Of a stretch of DNA of 13,633 nt, positions 6,148-12,409 are shown piece by piece. How positions within the stretch are numbered: position 1 is the first letter of the stretch; every line of letters starts with the position of its first letter. This DNA is from UBA9676 sp036522155 (GTDB lineage Bacteria; Actinomycetota; Actinomycetes; Streptosporangiales; Streptosporangiaceae): assembly GCA_036522155.1 (NCBI GenBank), contig DATDGI010000146.1, positions 1 to 13,633 of the forward strand, read 5' to 3'. The position numbers were made by a program, and so were the translations under genes. The notes beneath the pieces are model-generated. The model ran no database searches. It was not told the DNA's origin and saw nothing but the letters and a program-made list of their open reading frames with translations.

Positions 6148-7062
6148 CTATGGGGTTATTGTCCGGGTGCGCGGGCCGGCCCGCAGGACCTGCGACGGCA
6201 GTTCGCGGCCGACGATCCGTTCCGCGGCCGCGGCCGCCTCGATCATCGCCGCCAGGTCCACGCCGGTGCTCACCCCCATGTCCTCGGCCATGTACACCAG
6301 TTCCTCGGTGGCGATGTTGCCGGAGGCGCCGGGCGCGTACGGGCAGCCGCCCAGGCCGCCGACCGAGGCGTCGAAGTCCGTGACCCCCAGCTCCAGCGCG
6401 GCCAGCACGTTCGCCAGGCCGGTCCCGCGGGTGTTGTGGAAGTGCAGGTTGAGCGGCACGTCCGGGTGCCGGGACCGGAACGTGCCGACCAGATCCCACA
6501 CCCGGCGGGGGGTGGCCATGCCGGTGGTGTCGCCGAAGGAGATCGCGTCGGCCCCGTCCGCGACCGCCCGCCCCGCCACCCAGAGCACCCGCTCGACCGG
6601 CACGTCCCCCTCGTACGGGGAGCCCCAGGCGGTGGCGACCACCACCTGGCAGCTGGCGCCGCGGTCGTGCGCCTCGCCGATGATGACCGCGATCTCGTCC
6701 AGCGACTGCTCCGTGCTCCGGTTCACGTTCGCGCGGTTGTGCGTGTCGGAGGCCGACACCACCACCTCCACCTCGGTGAACCCGGCGTCCAGGGCCCGGC
6801 GGGCGCCACGGAGGTTGGGCGCGAGCGCGGAGTAGCGGACATCGGGGTTGCGGGTGACCCCGGCCCAGACCTCGTCCGCGTCGGCCATCTGCGGGATCGC
6901 CTCGGCCTTGACGAACGAAACCGCCTCGATCCGGCTCACCCCGGTCCTGCTCAGCTGGTCGATCAGCGCTATCTTCGCGGTGGCCGGCACCGGGTCCTCG
7001 TTCTGCAGCCCGTCCCTGGGCCCCACCTCGCGCACCGATATCCGGGCCGGCAGGTCGCTCAC
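6148..7062 (-). CDS. hydroxymethylglutaryl-CoA lyase
   Basis: This TIM-barrel, metal-dependent enzyme cleaves HMG-CoA to acetoacetate and acetyl-CoA, the last step of leucine breakdown. It has 304 residues, the usual length. Family marks: VGPRDGLQNE near the start with Arg16/Asp17 (catalytic and metal-binding), SPYEG at about 148-152, FGDTTGMATP with Asp178, NLHFHNTRG with His207/His209 as metal ligands, and GGLGGCPYAPGASGNIATEE (237-256) with the catalytic Cys240 and metal-binding Asn249. All key residues are present. The start is a GTG at 7060-7062. GGAGG lies directly after the stop of the upstream hydratase, 5 bases before the GTG, so the two genes are 10 bases apart and almost certainly translationally coupled. 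A lyase acting on a related 3-hydroxyacyl-CoA is possible, but the motif set is the HMG-CoA lyase one. Confidence 0.94.
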   Translation of the reverse strand: MSDLPARISVREVGPRDGLQNEDPVPATAKIALIDQLSRTGVSRIEAVSFVKAEAIPQMADADEVWAGVTRNPDVRYSALAPNLRGARRALDAGFTEVEVVVSASDTHNRANVNRSTEQSLDEIAVIIGEAHDRGASCQVVVATAWGSPYEGDVPVERVLWVAGRAVADGADAISFGDTTGMATPRRVWDLVGTFRSRHPDVPLNLHFHNTRGTGLANVLAALELGVTDFDASVGGLGGCPYAPGASGNIATEELVYMAEDMGVSTGVDLAAMIEAAAAAERIVGRELPSQVLRAGPRTRTITP

Positions 7063-7072
7063 GGCCGCCTCC

Positions 7073-7861
7073 CTATCCGCCCGGCCAGGCCGGGGCCCGC
7101 TTCTCGTTGAACGCCGCGATGCCCTCCCGCCGGTCCTCCGACAGCGCGGCCGTCCGCCACGCGGCGTCCTCCACCTCCAGCGCCGGGGCCAGGCCGATGC
7201 CCGCGCCCTGGCGGATCGCGCGCTTGGCCGCCCGCACGGCCACCGGGGAGTTGGCCGCGATCTGCCGGGCCACTTCCTGCGCCTGGTGGCTGTCCTGCCC
7301 GGCCGGGACCAGCCGGTCGGCCAGGCCGATCCGCGCCGCTTCCTCGGCGCTCACCCGGCGGCCGGTGAAGATCAGGTCGGCGGCGCGGCCCGGCCCCAGC
7401 CTGCGCTGGGCGAGCTGGGTGCCGCCGCCGCCGGGTACCAGCCCCACGGTGGTCTCCGGCAGGCCAAACACCGCGGTTTCGTCGGCCACGATCAGGTCGG
7501 CGGACAGGGCCAGCTCGCAGCCGCCACCGAGGGCGAACCCGTGCACGGCGGCCACCACCGGCTGCGGCAGCGCGAGCAGGCCGCCGAACGCGGCCCGGAA
7601 CACGTGCCGCTGGGCCAGCAGCCCGGCGTCGCTGAGCCGGTTGCGCTCCTTCAGGTCCGCGCCGACGCAGAACGCTCGGCCGCCGTTCGCGGCCAGCACC
7701 ACGGCGCGGACCTTGTCATCGGCCGCGATCTCGGCGCAGGCCTGCGCCAGCCGGGTGGCCATCGCGGTGTCGATGGCGTTCAGCGCCTCCGGGCGGTCCA
7801 GGACGATCTCGCAGACCCCGGCCTCGCCGACCAGATGCTCGCGCACCACAATCCCGTCCAC
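7073..7861 (-). CDS. enoyl-CoA hydratase, methylglutaconyl-CoA hydratase (AUH/LiuC) type
   Basis: A 262-residue crotonase-superfamily hydratase. The two oxyanion-hole segments are AFCVGADLKER (63-73) and GFALGGGCELAL (108-119). Both catalytic glutamates of true hydratases are kept: Glu116 in GGGCELAL and Glu136 in FGLPETTVGLVPGGGGTQ. From memory of the family, GADLKER, the VPGGGGTQ stretch, the ARxxxxxEA...GL block and the ending AFNEKR.P resemble human AUH and bacterial LiuC rather than generic fatty-acid crotonases. With HMG-CoA lyase directly downstream, hydration of 3-methylglutaconyl-CoA to HMG-CoA is the likely reaction. The GTG start at 7859-7861 follows an AGGGTGG stretch; a GTG three codons further in is an alternative. 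It is the first gene of its operon. Confidence 0.9.
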   Translation of the reverse strand: MDGIVVREHLVGEAGVCEIVLDRPEALNAIDTAMATRLAQACAEIAADDKVRAVVLAANGGRAFCVGADLKERNRLSDAGLLAQRHVFRAAFGGLLALPQPVVAAVHGFALGGGCELALSADLIVADETAVFGLPETTVGLVPGGGGTQLAQRRLGPGRAADLIFTGRRVSAEEAARIGLADRLVPAGQDSHQAQEVARQIAANSPVAVRAAKRAIRQGAGIGLAPALEVEDAAWRTAALSEDRREGIAAFNEKRAPAWPGG

Positions 7862-7905
7862 CCCACCACCCTACGGCGGCCGCCGGCCGGCCCGGCGGCG
7901 ACGGG

Positions 7906-7949
7906 ACGTGGTCAGTTTTGGTTGTGATAGCAGCCGTTATTGACCACAT
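7906..7949. promoter_or_regulatory. wide inverted repeat upstream of the hydratase-lyase operon
   Basis: GTGGTCA (7908-7914) and TGACCAC (7941-7947) are perfect 7-bp inverted copies 26 bases apart, extendable to 9 bp with one mismatch. The enclosed bases are AT-rich compared with the flanks. The element lies 45-90 bases upstream of the hydratase start, where a promoter and operator of the minus-strand operon should be. TGGTCA half-sites recall GntR/FadR- or TetR-type operators of acyl-CoA metabolism, but no regulator gene is in the window to pair with it. Confidence 0.4.
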
Positions 7950-7950
7950 C

Positions 7951-7962
7951 CGCGCTGGCGCG
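7951..7962 (-). terminator. weak GC hairpin after the PH-domain gene
   Basis: CGCGC/GCGCG arms (7951-7955 and 7958-7962) lie 9 bases downstream of the PH-gene stop on the minus strand. Realistically this is a 4-bp stem with a 4-base loop. It may be a weak terminator separating the PH gene from the hydratase-lyase operon, or a chance GC palindrome. Confidence 0.25.
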
Positions 7963-7971
7963 CTTTCCGCG

Positions 7972-8502
7972 TCAGGTGACGCCTTCGCGGTCTTCCCGGG
8001 CCAGGCGGGCGTGCTCGTCCTCGACCAGCTGGAACAGGGTCGCCTGCACCTTCTCGACCTGCGGGATCTCGGTCAGCACGAGCTGGCCGTGCTCACCCGC
8101 CGACTCGACCACCAGCTGGCCGCAGCCGAGCATCCGGTCGATCAGCCCATGCGAGAAGGACACGTCGCTGATCCGGATCAGCGGGAAGTCCCGGCCGGAC
8201 CGGGACAGGATGCCCCGGCGCAGCCGCAGCCGCCGGGTGGTGAGCTCGTACGTGGTGGTCTGCCAGCGCAGGAACGGGATGCCGAACCAGATCATGGCCA
8301 GCACGATGGCCAGCACGCCGGCCCCGATCCGGGCCGGGGCCTGATAGCTGCCGTGCGGGACGAACAGCTCGGCGGCCGCCGCGGCCGCCGCCACGAGGAT
8401 CAGGACGACGATCGGGCCCAGGATCGTCTTCCAGTGCGGGTGCAGGAGCAGGACGCTGCGCTCACCCTCGGACAGCTCGGAGGCACCGGCCATGTGCCAC
8501 AT
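7972..8502 (-). CDS. membrane protein with bacterial PH (bPH2/DUF304) domain
   Basis: A 176-residue protein with a short N-terminus, two hydrophobic segments (about 27-47 and 57-78) and then a soluble domain. The run WQTTTYELTTRRLRLRRGILSR, then FPLIRISDVSFSHGLIDRMLGCGQLVV and ending LTEIPQVEKVQ, is the bPH2 (YdbS-like) signature. Such proteins are common in actinobacteria and are thought to be membrane scaffolds; no enzymatic activity is known. The start may be the ATG at 8500-8502 or the ATG at 8491-8493. Neither has a clear Shine-Dalgarno, and both lie inside the palindrome CATGTG-C-CACATG (8491-8503). The upstream propeller gene ends 85 bases away on the same strand. Confidence 0.88.
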   Translation of the reverse strand: MWHMAGASELSEGERSVLLLHPHWKTILGPIVVLILVAAAAAAAELFVPHGSYQAPARIGAGVLAIVLAMIWFGIPFLRWQTTTYELTTRRLRLRRGILSRSGRDFPLIRISDVSFSHGLIDRMLGCGQLVVESAGEHGQLVLTEIPQVEKVQATLFQLVEDEHARLAREDREGVT

Positions 8503-8587
8503 GGTGACACGGAAAAGCCCCGCTACCTACCACAAAGGCAGCCGCGATCCAGCCTGACCGGATCTAGCCCGGAATCCTCCCTAATGG

Positions 8588-9763
8588 CTAACCGTTCTGC
8601 ATGGCCAGCGGGTTGAGTGCCTGGTAGACACCGGAATAACCGACGGCCTGCACGATCGCCGCGCCCGGTGTGGTGGCGACCGAGGCAAGCACGCTGGAGC
8701 CGGTGCTCCCGTTCGGGCTGGCGACCGTGTTCCAGGTGTGCCCGTTCCAGTTCAGGGTCAGGGTCTGGACCTGGCCGCTGGAGTTCGTGTAATCGCCGAC
8801 GGCCCACACGCTGGACGACGCGTTGCTCGTGGTCACGCCGCTCAGCGAGCCGTTGGTGCCCGGCGAGGGGCTCGGCACGATGGTCCACGAGTGCCCGTCG
8901 TAGTGCTCGATGAGGGTCGAGGAGCTGTAGTTCGTGAAGTTGTACATCTCGCCGACGGCCCACACATCGGTCGGGCTGTTCACCTGGATCGCGCCGAGCG
9001 CGTATCCGATGTTGGGGTTCGTGCCCGGATTGAGCGGCATCGGCACGATGCTCCAGGTGCTGCCGTTCCAGTGCAGCGAGTAGGTCTCGTTCGAGTAGTC
9101 ACTCGAGTTGACCTCGAACAAGTCGGTTCCGACGATCCACACGTCGTTCGGGCCGTTCGCCGATACCGCGTCCAGGTTGCTGCCGAGGTTATTGTTCTTC
9201 GGCTGCGGGACCGTCAGCCTCGTCCACGTGCTGCCGTTCCACTGCGCGACCAGCCCGCTGTGCGCGCTGCCGAGGCCGCCGCCGGTCGCGTAGGCGTCGG
9301 TGGGGCTGATGTCGGCCACCCCGTCCGCGATCTGGCCGGACAGCGCGCTGGCGAAGCTGGTCGAGACCGACCAGGCGGTGCCGTTCCAGTGCATGCCCAG
9401 CGGGTAGAAGGTGTAGCGCTGCGGCTCCGAGCGCCCGACCGCCCAGGCGTCGCTGGTGCTGCTCGCGCTGACCGCGTAGAGGCCATTCGTGCTGTATCCG
9501 GTGGACGGCACGGTCACCTGCGACCAGGCGGTGCCGTTCCAGTGGTCGATGATCGGGACCGTACCGAGGTAGTTGGGCCGCCCGCAGCAGTAGCCGGCCG
9601 CCCAGGCGTCGGTGTCGGAGGTGGTGGTGACGCTGGCGAGGATGGCGTCCTGACCGGTCGGCGGGGCCGGGACGATGGTCCAGCCCGCGGCGAGCGCGGG
9701 ACTGGCCCCGAGCAGCAGGGCGGTGCCGACTGCGATCCCTGCCCCGATCCTGGCGAATAACAT
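8588..9763 (-). CDS. secreted seven-repeat beta-propeller-like protein
   Basis: A 391-residue exported protein. Residues 1-26 form a signal peptide (ARIGAGIAVGTALLLGA core, cleavage near SPALAA). The mature part is seven repeats of about 52 residues, each ending D-A/V-W-A-V-G. These endings lie at 52-57, 105-110, 156-161, 207-212, 266-271, 318-323 and, degenerate, 371-375. Each next repeat opens with the strand HWNGxxW, at 74, 125, 174, 231, 287 and 338. The first repeat starts directly at GWTIVPAP without that strand, and the C-terminus NPLAMQNG looks like the missing strand, as in a propeller closed by joining its two ends. It is rich in Asn, Ser and Thr, with only two cysteines (59, 60). 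No catalytic or anchoring motif is seen. The ATG start is supported by AGGAAGG 7 bases upstream. Function is unknown; binding to cell wall, glycan or protein is inference. Confidence 0.85.
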   Translation of the reverse strand: MLFARIGAGIAVGTALLLGASPALAAGWTIVPAPPTGQDAILASVTTTSDTDAWAAGYCCGRPNYLGTVPIIDHWNGTAWSQVTVPSTGYSTNGLYAVSASSTSDAWAVGRSEPQRYTFYPLGMHWNGTAWSVSTSFASALSGQIADGVADISPTDAYATGGGLGSAHSGLVAQWNGSTWTRLTVPQPKNNNLGSNLDAVSANGPNDVWIVGTDLFEVNSSDYSNETYSLHWNGSTWSIVPMPLNPGTNPNIGYALGAIQVNSPTDVWAVGEMYNFTNYSSSTLIEHYDGHSWTIVPSPSPGTNGSLSGVTTSNASSSVWAVGDYTNSSGQVQTLTLNWNGHTWNTVASPNGSTGSSVLASVATTPGAAIVQAVGYSGVYQALNPLAMQNG

Positions 9764-9861
9764 GGCCGCCCCTTCCTATGTGACCCGGAATGGCCGAAAT
9801 GGTCCTCTTGACCGGTTCCCATTCAAGCATCAATTGCCTAGCTTTCGAGAGAATCAGTGGC

Positions 9862-9913
9862 CCGGATTGGCGGCCGCCGCTTTAGCAGGACGGTGAATCC
9901 GGCCGCGGGCCGG
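9862..9913 (-). terminator. hairpins after the biotin ligase gene, candidate terminator
   Basis: Three bases after the ligase stop, CCGGCC (9899-9904) and GGCCGG (9908-9913) form a 6-bp stem with a 3-base loop. CCGGATT (9862-9868) and AATCCGG (9896-9902) are a second perfect 7-bp inverted repeat that overlaps it, so the two structures are mutually exclusive. No U-tract is present. The remaining bases up to the propeller start (9764-9861) are AT-richer and should hold the propeller promoter, but no clear -35/-10 pair is seen. Confidence 0.4.
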
Positions 9914-9916
9914 TGG

Positions 9917-10792
9917 TCACCGCACGTGCATGACGTCACCGGCGCTGACCGGGACCAGGCCGGTGGCGGTGCGCACCTGGAGCTGGCCGGCCGGATCGAT
10001 GCCGGCCGCCTGCCCGGCCAGCGACCGGCCGCCGGGCAGGGTCACCGTGACCTGCCTGCCCACGGTGGCACTGCGGCGCAGGTACTCACGCCGCAGCCCG
10101 CAGGCGCCGGCGTCGCCCGGACTGGCCTGATCCCGCCAGGCCAGGTACCACCGCTCGAAATGGCCGAGGACGGCCGCGAGCAGCCGCTCCCGGGCCCCGG
10201 CGGCGGGTGCGGCCCCGGGGGCGGCCAGCAGCAGCGAGGTCGCCGTGGGCGGCAGTTCGTCCCGCCGCTGGAAGACGTTGATCCCGGCCCCGGCGACGAT
10301 CGCCCCACCGCCGCTCTCGGCCAGGATGCCAGCCAGTTTGGCCTCGCCGGCCAGCACGTCGTTGGGCCATTTCAGGCGGGTGTCCAGCGCCGCGGCGTCG
10401 GTCACGGCCGCCGCCACCGCCACCCCGGCCAGCAGCGGCAGCCAGCCCAGCCGCGCGGCCGGCACCCCGCGCGGGCGCAGCAGCACCGAGAACGTAAGCG
10501 CGGCGCCCGGCGGGCTGATCCACCGCCGTCCCAGCCGGCCCCGGCCAGCGGACTGGGCGCCAGCGGTCAGCACCAGCCCCTCCGCGGCCCCCGCCGCGGC
10601 CTCAGCCAGCAGGTCGGCGTTGGTGGAGCCGGTTTCGGCGGCCAGCCGGATCTCACGCCACAGGCCGGGCCCGGCCAGCGGCCCCGCGGGCGTCCGCCCC
10701 GCCGCCGTCCGCCCCGCCACCCCGAGGTCGCTGGCCAGCCGCGCCCGGTCGAGGGCCAGCGGCCGGGCATCACCGCCGGGCCGTGCCGTCAC
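9917..10792 (-). CDS. birA: biotin--[acetyl-CoA-carboxylase] ligase
   Basis: This enzyme activates biotin with ATP and attaches it to the lysine of biotin carboxyl carrier domains, so it supports the acyl-CoA carboxylases, including any complex using the nearby beta subunit. It has 291 residues. ETGSTNADL is at 53-61, the biotin-binding GRGRLGRRW loop at 83-91, KWPNDVL at 141-147, and KLAGIL at 152-157. A small C-terminal SH3-like domain (about 240-291) follows, with VGRQVTVTLPGG. There is no N-terminal helix-turn-helix, so it is the monofunctional (group I) type and not a repressor; the first 45 residues are an arginine/proline-rich actinobacterial-style leader. The GTG start at 10790-10792 lacks a strong Shine-Dalgarno. 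It is divergent from the membrane-protein pair at 10910. Confidence 0.95.
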   Translation of the reverse strand: MTARPGGDARPLALDRARLASDLGVAGRTAAGRTPAGPLAGPGLWREIRLAAETGSTNADLLAEAAAGAAEGLVLTAGAQSAGRGRLGRRWISPPGAALTFSVLLRPRGVPAARLGWLPLLAGVAVAAAVTDAAALDTRLKWPNDVLAGEAKLAGILAESGGGAIVAGAGINVFQRRDELPPTATSLLLAAPGAAPAAGARERLLAAVLGHFERWYLAWRDQASPGDAGACGLRREYLRRSATVGRQVTVTLPGGRSLAGQAAGIDPAGQLQVRTATGLVPVSAGDVMHVR

Positions 10793-10800
10793 CGGCCAGC

Positions 10801-10860
10801 GCTTTCGTTGTTTTCACGCAGAGTCATCATTCGATTCGTTAGCGTTATATTCCTAGGTCA
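10801..10860. promoter_or_regulatory. AT-rich divergent promoter region with overlapping -10-like boxes
   Basis: This short AT-rich stretch lies between the divergent ligase and membrane-protein genes. TATATT (10846-10851) on the plus strand and TATAAC (10849-10844) on the minus strand overlap and could be the two -10 boxes. Neither has a convincing -35 at 16-18 bases; TTGTTT at 10808-10813 is too far from TATATT. A plus-strand start about 7-9 bases after TATATT would fall near the ATG at 10861. Confidence 0.35.
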
Positions 10861-10929
10861 ATGAGGCTGGCGCCGCTGGGTCAGGTGCTGCCGGGTCCGG
10901 GGGAAGCGCGTGACCGGTGTCAAGGTTAG
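10861..10929 (+). CDS. possible 22-codon leader ORF overlapping the membrane-protein start
   Basis: An ATG at 10861 opens a 22-codon frame (MRLAPLGQVLPGPGEARDRC...) that ends at TAG 10927-10929. It overlaps the GTG start of the membrane protein (10910) in another frame by 20 bases. It begins 9 bases after a TATATT box and could be translated from a leaderless transcript. No homology is known to me and a chance ORF is entirely possible. Confidence 0.2.
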   Translation: MRLAPLGQVLPGPGEARDRCQG

Positions 10930-12409
10930 TGAGGACGGCCTGGCCGGCGGCCAGCCGTGGCTCGGTCAGGCCCGCCGCTCGTTCGCGCGCAGCCGGCCCC
11001 GGCTGGCCGGTTACTGGCGGCAGCACTGGCTGATCACCGTGGCGGCTGGCCTGTCGCTGCTGCCCCGGCTGCTGGCGGAGCTGGCCTTCCGCCCGGCGCT
11101 GTTCACCCCGGACTCCTTTGGCTACCTGGCCGAGGGGGTGCACCTGCTGCCGGGCCAGACCCGGCCGTCCGGCTACCCGGTCATGCTGCTGGTGCTCGAG
11201 CCGTTCCACAGCCTGCTGCTCGTCACCACCGTGCAGCACCTGATGGGCGTGGCCGCGGGCGTGCTGGTGTACGCGCTGCTCCGCCACTGGGGCCTGCCCG
11301 CCTGGGGTTCGGTGCTGGCGGCCGGCCCGGTCCTGTTCGACCCGCGGCAGATGATGCTGGAGTCGGCGGTGCTGCCGGACGCCCTCTACACACTGCTGGT
11401 CACGGCGGCGGTCGCGGTGCTGCTCATCCGGCGCGGACCGGCGGTGGCGCAGTCCGCCACCGCCGGGTTCCTGCTTGCCTGCGCCGCCATCACCCGCGGG
11501 AACGGCGCGGCAGAGATCGTCGCGGTGCTCGCCGTGCTGGCCGTTAAGCGGGCCGGCTGGCGGCCCATCGCCGCGGCCGCGGCCGCCTTCGCGGTTCCGC
11601 TGCTCGGTTACATGACCGTGTTCGACCTGGTGTACGGGAATTTCGCCCTCACCAACAGCGACGGCATGTTCGCCTGGTCGCGGACGATGTCGTTCGCCAA
11701 CTGCGCGGTGATCAAGCCGCCGCCCAGCCTGCGGCCGCTGTGCCCGGACCGCCAGCCCGGCCATCCCGGTGCCACCCCGGCCTGGTCGCTGCCGCCGCTG
11801 CTGGGCGCCCGGGCGCCGTCGGCCTACCTGTGGGCGAGCGGCGCCTGGTGGCGGCACGACCGGCGCCCCGGCATCAACGCGCAGAACAACGCGCTGGCCA
11901 TGCGGTTCGCCGAGGCTGCCATCCGCGCCCAGCCCGCCGGGTACCTGCGCACGGTCGCCAGCGGGGTGATGCTCACGTTCCTGGCCACCGACCGGTCGCA
12001 GACCGTGCGCACCCTGCATTTCACCCCGCAGCCGGACGTGGCGCACCTCAGCGGCACCGCGGTCCGGCATCTGCGCGCCTACGCCCGCGTCACCAGCGAC
12101 ACCCGGGCGGTCCAGCCGTGGGCCTACTTCCTCTACCTCTACCAGGAGCCGGTGTACTTCCCTGGCCTGGCGTTCGCCGCGGTGCTCGCCGCCGGGCTGG
12201 CCGGGATCATCAGGGCCCGGCGCCGGCGCGGCTACCCGGCGGCGCTGCCGTGGGCGGTCGCGGCCATCGGCCTGATCGTCCCGGTCGCCGTGCACGAGTA
12301 CCACTACCGGTACGTGATCACCATCGTGCCGGTCGCCTGCCTGGCGGCGGGCCTGGCCTTTGCCCGGGCTCACACCGGTGACCGGGAGGTCCCCGGTGCG
12401 CGTGGCTAG
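10910..12409 (+). CDS. polytopic membrane protein, GT-C glycosyltransferase-like (paralog 1)
   Basis: A 499-residue membrane protein with roughly ten hydrophobic segments. It resembles lipid-carrier-dependent (PMT/ArnT-type) glycosyltransferases. The first hydrophobic segment (41-60) is followed by FTPDSFGYLAEG with Asp68, the place of the GT-C catalytic acidic motif. The protein ends with VHEYHYRYVITIVPVACLAAG (461-481), like the final R-Y-x-x-x-x-x-P helix of such enzymes. A long extracytoplasmic loop (about 245-345) contains NSDGMFAWSRTMSFANCAVI and PPPSLRPLCPD, with Cys265 and Cys278 probably disulfide-bonded. The start is a GTG after GGGGGAAG at a short spacing. The next gene overlaps its end by 14 bases and is a paralog. 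Donor, acceptor and product are unknown. A role in cell-envelope glycan or protein glycosylation is inference from the fold-like pattern. Confidence 0.8.
   Translation: MTGVKVSEDGLAGGQPWLGQARRSFARSRPRLAGYWRQHWLITVAAGLSLLPRLLAELAFRPALFTPDSFGYLAEGVHLLPGQTRPSGYPVMLLVLEPFHSLLLVTTVQHLMGVAAGVLVYALLRHWGLPAWGSVLAAGPVLFDPRQMMLESAVLPDALYTLLVTAAVAVLLIRRGPAVAQSATAGFLLACAAITRGNGAAEIVAVLAVLAVKRAGWRPIAAAAAAFAVPLLGYMTVFDLVYGNFALTNSDGMFAWSRTMSFANCAVIKPPPSLRPLCPDRQPGHPGATPAWSLPPLLGARAPSAYLWASGAWWRHDRRPGINAQNNALAMRFAEAAIRAQPAGYLRTVASGVMLTFLATDRSQTVRTLHFTPQPDVAHLSGTAVRHLRAYARVTSDTRAVQPWAYFLYLYQEPVYFPGLAFAAVLAAGLAGIIRARRRRGYPAALPWAVAAIGLIVPVAVHEYHYRYVITIVPVACLAAGLAFARAHTGDREVPGARG

Noticed and set aside
5962..7110. 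Plus-strand frame of 382 codons starting in the AT-richer region, with a TTGACT at 5962 as a possible promoter
   Set aside because: It runs antisense to the HMG-CoA lyase and has shadow-like composition. TTGACT has no -10 box at 16-18 bases.
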